Below, piece after piece: positions 17,882 through 27,400 of a DNA stretch of 64,000 bases; the first letter of the stretch is position 1; each line of letters begins with the position of its first letter. The position numbers and the translations under genes were made by a program. The notes beneath the pieces are model-generated. The model made no database searches, was not told the origin of the DNA, and saw nothing but the letters and a program-made list of their open reading frames with translations. The stretch is taken from positions 62,001 to 126,000 of the forward strand of contig DUNU01000003.1 of the NCBI GenBank assembly GCA_012839185.1. The letters are read 5' to 3'. Origin of the DNA: Clostridiales bacterium. GTDB lineage: Bacteria > Bacillota > Clostridia > Oscillospirales > Acutalibacteraceae.

Positions 17882-17952
17882 GCAAATTTCAATCGCTGAT
17901 TTTCTTAAATCACAACATTCAAAAAAATTATATATAAAATTCCATTTTAATA

Positions 17953-17981
17953 TTGACAAATATGAGTTGGCGTATTAGTAT
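17953..17981 (+). promoter_or_regulatory. Promoter of the uracil permease leader
   Basis: TTGACA (17953-17958), 17 bp, TAGTAT (17976-17981). Start expected near 17988, giving a leader of about 167 nt before ATG 18155. Confidence 0.65.
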
Positions 17982-17994
17982 GTTTATAAAGATC

Positions 17995-18135
17995 TTTAAT
18001 TCGGTACAGAGAGACCAACAAGACTGCAATGAAATCGTGAAATTTTGCCTCCCCGAACACGACAACACTAAAGGTATCGACCTTACCGAAACATTAAATT
18101 AGTTAACTCCGGATTTCAAATGACTTGGAATTCGA
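17995..18135 (+). promoter_or_regulatory. Structured leader RNA of the uracil permease (candidate riboswitch or PyrR site)
   Basis: A long closing stem pairs TTTAAT+TCGGTA (17995-18006) with TACCGA (18084-18089) and ATTAAA (18093-18098), 12 bp with a 3-nt bulge (AAC). Inside are TCGTG (18035-18039)/CACGA (18058-18062) and AAGGT-ATCG-ACCTT (18071-18084), so a three-way junction is plausible. A 28-nt joining strand contains ACAGAGAG..ACAAGACTGC, which loosely resembles the PyrR-binding consensus, but the usual upper stem does not form. A last hairpin, CGGATTTC/GGAATTCG (about 18110-18134), ends just before the AAGGAAGG ribosome site. No U-tract terminator is present, so control, if any, is probably translational. 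Confidence 0.55.
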
Positions 18136-18154
18136 TAAAAAGGAAGGTATAACA

Positions 18155-19486
18155 ATGAAACTCGTCTACAACATTAAAGACAAGCCCACACTCCCCAAAC
18201 TTATCGTTTTTGCATTCCAGCAGCTACTTGCTATCTTAGCTGCAACAATCGCTGTTCCCGGTATTATCGGTCACGGAATGTCTCAATCTGCTGCTTTGTT
18301 CGGTGCAGGCGTCGGCACTCTCGTTTATTTGCTTTTCACAAAATTCAAAAGTCCTGTTTTTCTAGGCTCTTCTTTTGCTTTTATAGGCTCAATGTTCGCA
18401 GCATTTGGCGGTGCTGTTTCAACTGCTGCTGGTTATGCCGGTATCATTATCGGCGGTATTTTTGCAGGTCTTGTATATGTTGTAATCGCTATTGCTGTAA
18501 AATTTGCCGGTGTAAACTGGATTAACAAACTTATGCCTCCCGTTGTTATTGGTCCCACAGTTGCTATTATCGGTCTTTCCCTTGCCGGTAATGCTGTTGG
18601 TGATGCTCTTACTTTTGCAAAAACTGATGTAGGTTTTGTAATGAACACAAAAGGTTGGATCGGATTTCTATGTGCTCTTATCACTCTCTTTACTATTATG
18701 ATTTGCTCTATTTATGGAAAGAAAATGATGAAACTAATTCCCTTTATTATTGGTATTCTTGCAGGTTACTTAGTAGCCACAATCTTCACTCTTATCGGTA
18801 TGAAAACCGGCAATAACGATTTTATTATTGTTGACTGGTCTGCTTTTTCAAATATGCAGTGGGTACCTAATTTCACATTCCTTCAAGCTGCAAAAGGAAT
18901 AAAAGAAATTGATGCAGCTTATCTTGCTTTGCTTGCTGTTGCTTATGTTCCCGTAGCTTTTGTTGTTTTCGCTGAGCATATCGCAGATCATAAAAATCTC
19001 TCAAATATTATAGAAAAGGATTTGCTTGAAGATCCCGGTCTTCACAGAACTCTTTTAGGTGATGGTGTTGGCTCAATGGTTGGTGCAATTTTCGGCGGCT
19101 GTCCAAATACAACATACGGCGAATCTGTAGGTTGTGTTGCTATCACAGGTAATGCTTCCGTTATCTCAATCTTCGCTGCTGCTGTTTTTGCAATTGCTGC
19201 ATCTTTCATTGCTCCATTTGTTACCTTGCTTTCTACAATTCCTTCTTGCGTTATGGGCGGAGTTTGCATAACTCTTTATGGCTTTATAGCGGTTTCCGGT
19301 CTTAAAATGATTCAAAAAGTTGCTCTTGAACAAAACAGTAACCTTTTCACTGTTTCCGTAATTCTCATTGCCGGTATTGGCGGAATGCAACTTCAGATTG
19401 GTAAAGTTACACTTACAAGTATAGCTTGTGCACTTATTCTCGGTATTGTCGTAAACTTATTATTGAACAGAAAAAAGGCTAACTAA
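18155..19486 (+). CDS. Uracil:cation symporter (NCS2 family, UraA/PyrP-like)
   Basis: 443 residues from ATG 18155 (AAGGAAGG at 18140-18147); the longer reading from 18125 starts inside the leader hairpin. Fourteen-segment NCS2 fold. Landmarks: DKPTLPKLIVFAFQQLLAILAATIAVP at the start (Gln in TM1), LMPPVVIGPTVAIIGLSLA mid-protein, FAEHIADHKNLSNIIEKDLLEDPGL with the conserved Glu and a DHKNLS motif typical of uracil permeases, and LGDGVGSM..GGCPNTTYGESVG with the NCS2 signature and second substrate-binding Glu. Uracil is the likely substrate; xanthine or guanine are less likely. Single gene with its own promoter, structured leader and terminator. Confidence 0.88.
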   Translation: MKLVYNIKDKPTLPKLIVFAFQQLLAILAATIAVPGIIGHGMSQSAALFGAGVGTLVYLLFTKFKSPVFLGSSFAFIGSMFAAFGGAVSTAAGYAGIIIGGIFAGLVYVVIAIAVKFAGVNWINKLMPPVVIGPTVAIIGLSLAGNAVGDALTFAKTDVGFVMNTKGWIGFLCALITLFTIMICSIYGKKMMKLIPFIIGILAGYLVATIFTLIGMKTGNNDFIIVDWSAFSNMQWVPNFTFLQAAKGIKEIDAAYLALLAVAYVPVAFVVFAEHIADHKNLSNIIEKDLLEDPGLHRTLLGDGVGSMVGAIFGGCPNTTYGESVGCVAITGNASVISIFAAAVFAIAASFIAPFVTLLSTIPSCVMGGVCITLYGFIAVSGLKMIQKVALEQNSNLFTVSVILIAGIGGMQLQIGKVTLTSIACALILGIVVNLLLNRKKAN

Positions 19487-19501
19487 TTATTATACCACTA
19501 T

Positions 19502-19528
19502 GGGATGCAATAATGAATGCATCCCTTT
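19502..19528 (+). terminator. Terminator after uracil permease
   Basis: GGGATGCA (19502-19509), loop of 8, TGCATCCC (19518-19525), then TTTG: a perfect 8-bp stem with a short T-run. It ends 22 bp before the next start codon. Confidence 0.7.
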
Positions 19529-19549
19529 GACTATATTGTGAGGTTCAAA

Positions 19550-20401
19550 ATGATTCATACAATTGAAAATCCAAAAATAAAAGTATCAGTAAAAGAAATT
19601 GGTGCTGAACTTACTTCATTTTTTGATAAAGAAAACAGCATAGAGTATTTATGGCAGGGAAATCCGGATATTTGGAGCGGTCAAGCTCCAATATTATTCC
19701 CGATTATCGGCAGACTTCTTAATGATAAATATACCCTTAACGGTAAAGAATATTCAATGCCAAAACATGGTCTGGTGAGAAAGAAAGCATTTTCGTTAAT
19801 CGAAAAGAAAAATGATGAAATGACATTTTTAATCACAGCAGACGATAATACAAGAGCAGCATATCCTTTTGAGTTTGAGCTTTATGTAAACTATAAATTA
19901 ATTGACAGAAAACTTGAAGTAAAACATACTGTCAAAAATATAAATAATATAACCATGTATTTTTCTATCGGTGCTCATCCTGCATTCAATTGTGAAATCG
20001 GAGATTATCTTGAATTTGATGAAAATGAAACACTCATTTCTGAAAAAATAGATTTAATCGACTCAATTCGTATTGATGATACATACCCTGTTTTAAACAA
20101 TGAAAAGAAAATTGTTATAACTAAGGATATTTTCAATGAAGATGCTTTGATTTTATCAGGTATTAAATCAGATTATATTACTCTTAAAAGTAATAATCAT
20201 AACAGATTTGTTCGCTTTTATTTAGGTAAGCCGAAATATTTAGGTATTTGGGCAAAACCCGGTGCTCCATACGTTTGTATTGAACCTTGGGATGGGGTAA
20301 ACGATTCATATCATAAGAAAAGTGATTTTTCACAAAAAGATGCTATACTCCGCCTTGAGCCACAAAAGGCATATGAATTTATTTGGACAGCAGAAATTTA
20401 A
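19550..20401 (+). CDS. Aldose 1-epimerase family protein (LacX-like)
   Basis: 283 residues from MIHTIENPK (ATG 19550), preceded by GTGAGG; the frame's earlier start at 19517 lies within the terminator stem. Galactose-mutarotase-like fold: YLWQGNPDIWSGQAPILFPIIGRL near residue 40, KHGLVRKKAF (active-site His), FSIGAHPAFNCEIG (second His) and KYLGIWAKPGAPYVCIEPWDG with the catalytic Glu. The LacX subgroup acts on sugars or sugar phosphates, exact substrate unknown. No carbohydrate operon surrounds it. Confidence 0.85.
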   Translation: MIHTIENPKIKVSVKEIGAELTSFFDKENSIEYLWQGNPDIWSGQAPILFPIIGRLLNDKYTLNGKEYSMPKHGLVRKKAFSLIEKKNDEMTFLITADDNTRAAYPFEFELYVNYKLIDRKLEVKHTVKNINNITMYFSIGAHPAFNCEIGDYLEFDENETLISEKIDLIDSIRIDDTYPVLNNEKKIVITKDIFNEDALILSGIKSDYITLKSNNHNRFVRFYLGKPKYLGIWAKPGAPYVCIEPWDGVNDSYHKKSDFSQKDAILRLEPQKAYEFIWTAEI

Positions 20402-20427
20402 ATATAGACAAATTTAATAATTTATAC

Positions 20428-20456
20428 TTGACAAATCATAAATTTTATATTATAAT
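20428..20456 (+). promoter_or_regulatory. Promoter of the DUF1292 gene
   Basis: TTGACA (20428-20433), 17 bp, TATAAT (20451-20456); start near 20463, just ahead of the GAGGGAAGG ribosome site. It may also read into the 6S-like RNA. Confidence 0.8.
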
Positions 20457-20479
20457 GTAGTTGAAAGAGAGGGAAGGTA

Positions 20480-20767
20480 ATGGATGATGAATATACTCCC
20501 GAAATAGTCAGTGTCATAGATGATGATGGCTCTGAGTATCTTTTTGAAGAGCTTGACAGAATTGAAACCGATAACGGCAAATATATAGCTTTGCTACCGG
20601 TTTTAGAAGATGATGCTGTTATTGACAATGATGATGAGGGTGTTGAAGTATTGATTTTAAAGGTCGATGAAGACGACGGATCACCAATTCTCTCTCAAAT
20701 CGAAGACAGTAAGGAATACGACGAAGTTTGCAAAATTTTCGAAGAACGCCTTATTGAATTCGACTAA
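20480..20767 (+). CDS. DUF1292 family protein (YrzB-like)
   Basis: 95 residues, strongly acidic. The DUF1292 pattern is clear: IVSVIDDDGSEYLFEELDRIETDNGKYIALLPV, then the acidic stretch and EGVEVLILKVDEDDGSPILSQIED, ending EVCKIFEERL. Small cytosolic Firmicutes family (B. subtilis YrzB) of unknown function, usually near alaS, ruvX or related housekeeping genes. Own consensus promoter. The Asp/Glu richness is normal for the family. Confidence 0.88.
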   Translation: MDDEYTPEIVSVIDDDGSEYLFEELDRIETDNGKYIALLPVLEDDAVIDNDDEGVEVLILKVDEDDGSPILSQIEDSKEYDEVCKIFEERLIEFD

Positions 20768-20771
20768 AGTT

Positions 20772-20966
20772 TTTGCCTGGCCGGTTCGATAATTTACGTT
20801 TATAAGGGAACCCAACATTAACTTTAATTGGCACGATCAAAACGACGGCAGATTGCAGACCTCCCGGTATAATTTATCGGACGAAGGGAGCGTGAACCCA
20901 TCGAATCGGCGCCGCCCTGTACATCAGTGCAGTTTCATTAGGCGTACTCCGGTCGGCCGGGTATGT
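20772..20966 (+). ncRNA. ssrS: Probable 6S RNA (RNA polymerase regulator)
   Basis: The 257-bp gap before the cysteine desulfurase holds no coding frame but a GC-richer sequence with strong base pairing. The ends pair over 11 bp: CCTGGCCGGTT (20776-20786) with GGTCGGCCGGG (20951-20961), as in the terminal stem of 6S RNA. An inner arm has CTCC/GGAG capped by CGGTA/TATCG (20861-20890). The middle, around GAACCCATCG and GTGCAGTTTCATTAGGCG, resembles Firmicutes 6S sequences as I remember them. Position supports it: in B. subtilis, 6S-1 (bsrA) lies near the yrvO/trmU cysteine desulfurase region. It would bind housekeeping RNA polymerase by mimicking an open promoter. Exact ends and own promoter are uncertain. 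An alternative structured RNA is possible. Confidence 0.68.
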
Positions 20967-21004
20967 AATATGAGGAAGTCCGGCGACTCTCCTCATATTT
21001 TTAT
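20967..21004 (+). terminator. Terminator after the 6S-like RNA
   Basis: AATATGAGGA (20967-20976) pairs with TCCTCATATT (20990-20999), enclosing a small AGTC/GACT stem, followed by a T-rich run. Strong intrinsic terminator. Confidence 0.85.
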
Positions 21005-21024
21005 TTTTAAAACAAGGAAAACTT

Positions 21025-22146
21025 ATGATTTATTTTGATAATTCTGCAACTACACCGGTGTCTAAAAATGCTGCAGATGCAATGCATGACATGCTTATTA
21101 AAAATTTTGGTAATCCTTCAAGCACACATTTTTTAGGTATAAAAGCAGCTAAAGCTCTTGATGAAGCAAGACAAAATGTAGCAAGTGCAATTGGTTGCGA
21201 TAAGGAAGAAATATACTTTTCAAGCAGCGGCACTGTTGCAAATAATACTGCTATTTTTGGTTCTGTGTTGCTTAATCGTCGAAAAGGTAAGCGAATAGTT
21301 ACAAGTTCTTTGGAGCATCCCTCTGTTTCCGAATGCATGAAACGATTATCTGATGAAGGCTTTGATGTAGTATATTTGCCGGTTGACAAAAACGGTAATT
21401 ACTCTCTCGAGGACTTAAAATCAGCTATAACAAAAGACACGATCTTGGTTAGCATAATGCTTATAAACAATGAAATCGGTACAATTAACGATGTTAAGAA
21501 TATTAAAAAAGCTGTCAAAACAGCAAATAGTCCCGCGATTATTCATTGTGATGCTGTTCAGGCATTTGGGAAAATTAATATCAAACCTTCCATGTTAGGA
21601 GTTGATTTAATGACAGTCAGCTCGCATAAAATTCACGGTCCCAAAGGTGCAGGTGCTTTATATGTTCGAAGGGGTTTAAACATCAAGCCCTATATTTTGG
21701 GTGGTGGTCAGGAAAAAGGACTAATTGCGGGAACTGAAGCAATGCCAGCAATCGTTGGTTTTGGTGAGGCTTGTAAAGAAATCAATTACAAAGAACAATA
21801 TGATTATATACTGAATTTAAGAGACTATGCAGCATCAAAAATTTCACAGATTGATAATGTTTTTATTAATAGTCCGGAAGATGCATTGCCTTATATTATC
21901 AATATCAGCATCCCGAAAGTACCATCAGAGGTTACAGTTAATTTTATGAGCGAAAACGGCATTTGTGTGTCTGCCGGTTCAGCTTGTAAAAAAGGACACA
22001 GAAGTGATGTCCTTACAAAAATCGGACTCTCTCCCGAAAGATTGGACTCAAGTATTCGCATAAGTTTCTCCGCGAACAATACAACCGATGAGGTTGATAT
22101 TTTCATTGACAAATTAAATCAAGTTATTCGAAAGGTCAGAACGTGA
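21025..22146 (+). CDS. Cysteine desulfurase (IscS/NifS family)
   Basis: 373 residues. PLP-dependent: YFDNSATTPV at the start, FSSSGTVANNTAI, HCDAVQAFGKI, SSHKIHGPKG with the PLP lysine (Lys202), and the sulfur-carrying cysteine in SAGSACKKG (Cys321). It removes sulfur from cysteine as persulfide. The stop overlaps the ThiI start (GTGA), so this is very probably the dedicated sulfur donor for tRNA 4-thiouridine and/or thiamine thiazole, like B. subtilis NifZ with ThiI. Preceded by a GGAAA ribosome site. First gene of a five-gene run ending with addA. Confidence 0.95.
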   Translation: MIYFDNSATTPVSKNAADAMHDMLIKNFGNPSSTHFLGIKAAKALDEARQNVASAIGCDKEEIYFSSSGTVANNTAIFGSVLLNRRKGKRIVTSSLEHPSVSECMKRLSDEGFDVVYLPVDKNGNYSLEDLKSAITKDTILVSIMLINNEIGTINDVKNIKKAVKTANSPAIIHCDAVQAFGKINIKPSMLGVDLMTVSSHKIHGPKGAGALYVRRGLNIKPYILGGGQEKGLIAGTEAMPAIVGFGEACKEINYKEQYDYILNLRDYAASKISQIDNVFINSPEDALPYIINISIPKVPSEVTVNFMSENGICVSAGSACKKGHRSDVLTKIGLSPERLDSSIRISFSANNTTDEVDIFIDKLNQVIRKVRT

Positions 22147-23312
22147 AAGAAGTAATTTTAATTAAAAATGGTGAACTTGCCTTAAAAGGACTTAACAGAA
22201 ATACTTTTGAGGATATGATGATAAAGAATATTCGTTTCCGTCTACGTGATTTGGGAAAGTTTGAATATCAAAAAGCACAGTCAACTATAAAAATCGAACC
22301 ACTTGATGATGATATAGACTTTGATGAAGTTGTAGAAAGAATAAGTAAAGTATTTGGAATTTCCGCTTATTCTCGTGCTATAGCATGTGAAAAAGATTTT
22401 GAAATTATCAAAGAAGCAGCTGAAAAATTTTTAGGTGAAGAATTAGAAGAAGTAAGCACTTTTAAAGTAGAAGCAAAACGTGCAGACAAGCGTTTTCCGA
22501 TGACATCTCCCGAAATATCAAGAGAACTTGGCGGTTATTTATTATCTAAACACCGCAATTTATCTGTAGATGTCCACAATCCTGATATAACCGTTACTGT
22601 TGAAATTCGCGACACACAGGCGTTTGTTCGCGGCAATCAATTAATGGGTGCAGGCGGTATGCCAATCGGCTCTGCGGGAGATGCCGCCATTATGATTTCA
22701 GGCGGAATTGACAGCCCCGTTGCCGCATATATGATGGCAAAAAGAGGTTTGCGACTTACCGCAATACATTTTGCATCGCCTCCTTATACAAGCGAAAAAG
22801 CCGAAATAAAAGTCCATTCTTTGCTTTCAAAAGTGGCAAAATATAGCGGAAGAATTGGTTTGTTAACAGTTTGCTTTACAGATATTCAGGAAGCCATTCG
22901 CGATAATTGTCCGGAAGAATATTTTACCCTCGTAATGAGAAGAATGATGGTGCGAATCTCACAAAAGATTGCAAAAAAAGAAAAGTGTTTAGCGTTGATT
23001 ACCGGAGAAAGTCTTGGGCAGGTAGCAAGTCAAACTCTTCCTGCAATAGTTGTAACCGATGCGGTTGCGAAAATTCCGATACTCAGACCTCTTATAGGTA
23101 TGGATAAACGCGAAATCATTGAGATTAGTCGAATGATTGATACTTTTGATATTTCCATTGAACCATTTGAAGATTGTTGCACAGTATTTACCCCCAAACA
23201 TCCTCGCACTCGTCCTACCATTGAGCAGCTTGAGGAAATTGAAAGTGCATATAACTGGGATGAGCTAATTGAAACTGCAGTAAATACTGCAAAATTTAAA
23301 GCAATAAACTAA
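22143..23312 (+). CDS. thiI: tRNA 4-thiouridine synthase ThiI
   Basis: 389 residues, GTG start in a 4-bp overlap with the desulfurase. N-terminal ferredoxin-like and THUMP domains (to ~165; VDVHNPDITVTVEIRD, RGNQLMGAGGMPIGSAG), then a PP-loop adenylating domain with SGGIDSP (186-192), HFASPPYTSEKA and CLALITGESLGQVASQT. It ends FEDCCTVFTPKHPRTRP... without a rhodanese domain, the short form usual in Gram-positives. It activates U8 of tRNA and receives sulfur from the neighbouring desulfurase. It may also feed thiamine synthesis. Confidence 0.96.
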   Translation: MKEVILIKNGELALKGLNRNTFEDMMIKNIRFRLRDLGKFEYQKAQSTIKIEPLDDDIDFDEVVERISKVFGISAYSRAIACEKDFEIIKEAAEKFLGEELEEVSTFKVEAKRADKRFPMTSPEISRELGGYLLSKHRNLSVDVHNPDITVTVEIRDTQAFVRGNQLMGAGGMPIGSAGDAAIMISGGIDSPVAAYMMAKRGLRLTAIHFASPPYTSEKAEIKVHSLLSKVAKYSGRIGLLTVCFTDIQEAIRDNCPEEYFTLVMRRMMVRISQKIAKKEKCLALITGESLGQVASQTLPAIVVTDAVAKIPILRPLIGMDKREIIEISRMIDTFDISIEPFEDCCTVFTPKHPRTRPTIEQLEEIESAYNWDELIETAVNTAKFKAIN

Positions 23313-23328
23313 ATTTTTGAGGCTAAAC

Positions 23329-24453
23329 ATGTTGCGATATAAAAATAAAACATTTAAGATAATGTTAGTCGGAGACCCACATATTACCGCAAATGAAAAA
23401 TCCGAAAGAGATAAATCTTCTTTTCGTGATTATATCAAATTTCAGCGTGCAGCTTTAGACAATATCAAGCCCGATTTAGTTGTTTTAATGGGCGATAATC
23501 TTTCAGCTGATAATGCGGATGATTTTAAGAAAACTCTTGATAAGATGGTTGAACCTTATATTGATGCTTGTGTGCCGTTTACTGCAGTTTACGGCAATCA
23601 TGATTTTGAACACAAATTTAACAACAGGGAAGAAATGGATAAGATTTACAAGTCTTATGATTTATCTTATTTCTTAAAGAGTGAATACACAAATGAATAT
23701 GGTGATTATGTTTTACCGATTTATTCAGGAAGCACTGTTTCTAACTTGATTTTCTGTATGTATTCAGGAAACAGGTGTGAAAATCAAGAAGTATCAAAAT
23801 ATGCCTATATTTTACCCGAACAAATTGCATGGTATGAAAAAACTTCCAAAGAAATTTCTGAAAAATACGGTAAAAAAATCCCTTCAATTCTAATACAACA
23901 TATTCCCGTTTGTGAAGAATTTGAACTTTGTAAAAAAGTTTCGGCAATAAGAAGAGTGGCAGATGGCGTACCCGGATTGTCATTAAATAAAGATGATACT
24001 TATGTCCTTAATTGCAAAACCGGAGTAAAGGGATATATGGGCGAAGCCCCTTGCACTCCCGATTATAACAGTGGACAATTTGCTTCTTGGAAGAAGATGG
24101 GAAATATTATAGGAGCATTTTTCGGACATGACCATATGAATGATTTTGTTGGTTATGTTGATGATATAATGCTTGCACAGTGCAAAACTGCAAGTTTTCG
24201 TGTCTATGGCGACGGACTTAAGCAAGGTGTTCGAGTAGTAGAGCTTTTAGACGGTTATGACAAAATATATAATACATATATGCTTCGTTATCGTGATATA
24301 TTTGGAACCGAAAATGAAACAATCCATGGCTCAGAGCTTATACCGGACAGAATAACAAAATTTTTCGATAAGGATGAAAGGAGAGACCTATGCTCCATTT
24401 TATTATCGGTCCTGCAAAATCCGGAAAAACAACAAAAATCAGAGACATCCTGA
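23329..24453 (+). CDS. Metallophosphoesterase
   Basis: 374 residues from MLRYKNKTF (ATG 23329, GAGG at 23319). Calcineurin-type motifs in order: GDPHIT (residues ~15), LMGDN (~57), YGNHDFEH (~84), IQHIP (~190) and GHDHMNDF (~265). No signal peptide, so cytosolic. Substrate unknown; similar proteins act on nucleotides or phosphodiesters. Its last 64 bases lie inside addB, in another frame, which is unusually long for this compact genome. Confidence 0.88.
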   Translation: MLRYKNKTFKIMLVGDPHITANEKSERDKSSFRDYIKFQRAALDNIKPDLVVLMGDNLSADNADDFKKTLDKMVEPYIDACVPFTAVYGNHDFEHKFNNREEMDKIYKSYDLSYFLKSEYTNEYGDYVLPIYSGSTVSNLIFCMYSGNRCENQEVSKYAYILPEQIAWYEKTSKEISEKYGKKIPSILIQHIPVCEEFELCKKVSAIRRVADGVPGLSLNKDDTYVLNCKTGVKGYMGEAPCTPDYNSGQFASWKKMGNIIGAFFGHDHMNDFVGYVDDIMLAQCKTASFRVYGDGLKQGVRVVELLDGYDKIYNTYMLRYRDIFGTENETIHGSELIPDRITKFFDKDERRDLCSILLSVLQNPEKQQKSETS

Positions 24454-27400
24454 AAAATCAAGTTCACGCCGGAAATAATAAACTGCTTTTGTTAGTCCCT
24501 GAGCAGTTTTCTTTTGAGTCTGAACGAGAAATGCTTAGAATCATCGGTTCTGCAAACATAAATAAAATACAAATCACAAGTTTTACAAGATTGGCAAGCA
24601 GAACACTTAATGAGAATACTACTTCAAATTTGGATGAAATTGACGAAGCAGCAAAGGCAGCATTGCTTTCTTATTCTATGATTCAAATTCGTGATGAGCT
24701 TTGTTATTTTCCCAAAAAAATATTTGATGCAGAAACTATTGCTGACTTGATTAGAATAGATGCAAAAATGAAATTAGCAGGGATAACTACTGCCGACTTA
24801 CTCAGCATTGCATCAAAAGAAAAACCTGAAAGTGCGTTTTATAAAAAATGCACAGATGTTTCTTTAATTCTTGATTTATATAACGGTTTAATTGAAAATA
24901 GATTTATTGATAAAAGTACAGTATTAAGCCGTTTAGCGGAATACTTAGAGAGTAGCGATGATTTTTCTGATTATACAATCTGTATTGACGGCTTTCGACA
25001 TTTCTCTCATGCAGAATATTTAATAATCGAACAACTTTGTATTAAAGCAAAAGATGTATATTTTAGCATTTGCTCTCGCTCTGCATATGGTGCAGATAAT
25101 CCGGACAATGTTTTTGCTCATCCTATTAAAATAATGAATCGAATAAGGGATATAGCAAAAAAACATAAATTAGAGATTGATACAGATTATAAGATTCTTG
25201 ATAACAGTGGCAGATACAATTCAAGCGAACTTCAACTGTTAGAATCTTATATATTTGCAAAAGAAAAAGAAGAACATGAAAGTACACCGAAAGATATTAC
25301 AATCAATTACGCTCCAAGCATTATTAAAGAATGTGAAATAGTTGCACACGAATGCAAAAGATTAGTCCGTGAATGTGGTATCAGAGCAAGAGATATTACA
25401 ATTATAGAGCGTAACGAAAAAGAATATGACAGTTTGCTTGTAGCTGCACTTAAAAAAGTAAATTTACCCGTTTTTGAAGATAAGCGACATTCAGTAATAG
25501 ATGAGCCATTAATTCGCATGGTGCTTGCAGCAGTAAAGGCAGCATCTCATAATTTCACCGGTGATGAGCTTTGCAGATATGCCAAATGTCAGCTTTCACC
25601 ATATTCATTAGAAGATATTTGTGAGCTTGACAACTATGCTTTGATTTGGGAAATAAAAGATAAAGATTGGCTTGAAGATTGGACTGAAAACCCTGACGGT
25701 CTTGGACGGTCTTTTAATGAAAAATCAGCAGAGAAACTGGAAAGAATTAATGCAACCCGAAAAGCACTTGTTGAGCCTATTAGAAAATTACAATATCGAC
25801 TTGATGAAGGAGAGCCTTATGAACAAGTTACTGCTGTATATGATTTCTTAATTGAAACAAAAGCGGATGAGCAATTACGTATCCACTGCGATAATTTATA
25901 CAAAGAAGGCTTTGAAGAAGAAGCCATTGACTGTGCCAATACTTGGGATTTATTGATGAATGTTCTAAGCAATATTTTAGTAATCATAGATGAAAGAGTA
26001 AACCCTAATGACTTCTATTCGTTATTGAATACGTATTTATCATCATTCAGTATCGGCGAAATTCCGCAAGGTCTTGATGAAATCAGAATCGGTAATGCTG
26101 ACAGAATACTCATAGGCTCGCCTAAAATTGTTTTTGCAGTTGGAGTGTGTCAAGGAAATTATCCTAAAGTTAAGGAAAACAAGGGTATCTTTTCCGATAA
26201 AGAGATGTGGAAATTTGCAGACGCATATCCGGATTTTGCAGATAGTCCGGAAGCCGCAGCATTGGAAGAAAGATTTATAATGTATTCCGTTATTACAGCC
26301 CCGACTGATAAACTGTATTTGTCATACTCTGCAACAAGTGATAATGAAGAAAAAATACCCTCAGTAATCTTTTCTGAAGTTCGTGCATTATTTCCAAACA
26401 TTCAGACAAATTATCCGACAAATGATGTAATATCAAATATCGAGAGCCTTAGTGATGCTTATGCAATGTATGCTAAACTAATGCGTGTAAAAAACAAAGA
26501 TTTTTATTTACTTGATAAATATTTTTCTCAAAAACCAGAATTTGATGATAAAATTAAACGATTAAAGAAGCTTTCTTCCTGCTCACCGATTGAATTTGAG
26601 AATAAAAATAATGCAGTAGCCCTCTTTGGCAAAAATATGAAAGTGTCTGCAACAAAAGTAGAGGACTACCATCATTGTCAGTTTTATTACTTTTTGCGAC
26701 ACGGCTTAAACATTAAAGAACGAAAAATACAAACCATTGATGAGAGAGTTGAAGGTCTTATTTTCCATTATGTTTTGGAAAATATTATAACTGAGTATTC
26801 AACAAAAGCACTTTCTGCATTCTCTAAAACAAAAATTAGAAAAATAGTGAAAGATAAAGTTGAAAAATATATCCAAAGCGATTTGGGGAATATGTCAAAC
26901 AGAATGAATTTCATAGTAAATTCATATTGCAGAACTATTGAAATCTTGCTTGAGCGGATGCTTGACGAGTTACAGAACAGTTCGTTTGAACCGGTTTGTA
27001 CAGAGCTTGAAATTGGCAAAGACATCAATGCTTATGAAATAATGCTCGATGATAACGGGAAAGTTGAAATTGTGGGAAAAGTTGATCGTGTCGATAAAAT
27101 GATAGGACAAAACAATGATTTTGTTCGGGTTATTGACTATAAGACAGGCTCAGTTGATTTTGATTTAAATGATTGCTTATACGGAACTCGTCTTCAAATG
27201 CTACTTTACTTAAAATCTATCTGTAACAGTATCAGTAAGTTTTCAGGTTTGCCTGCTGGCGTTTTGTATTTTCCCGCAAGAATTGGCAGTGGCAATTTGA
27301 ACCGCAACGCAAGTGAAGATGAGATTGAAAATCAGAGCATATTAAACGGAAAACTCGGAGGTTTTGTTATAGATACTCCCGAAGTTCTTGAAGGCATAGA

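Noticed and set aside
17995..18098. Purine or xanthine riboswitch before the permease
   Set aside because: The kissing-loop purine fold with its conserved junction is absent; the motifs seen do not match, and the permease looks like a uracil carrier.
20970..20985. TGAGGAAGTCCGG resembles the conserved start of RNase P RNA
   Set aside because: It lies inside the terminator stem (20967-20999), and none of the other RNase P conserved regions follow; the next gene starts at 21025.
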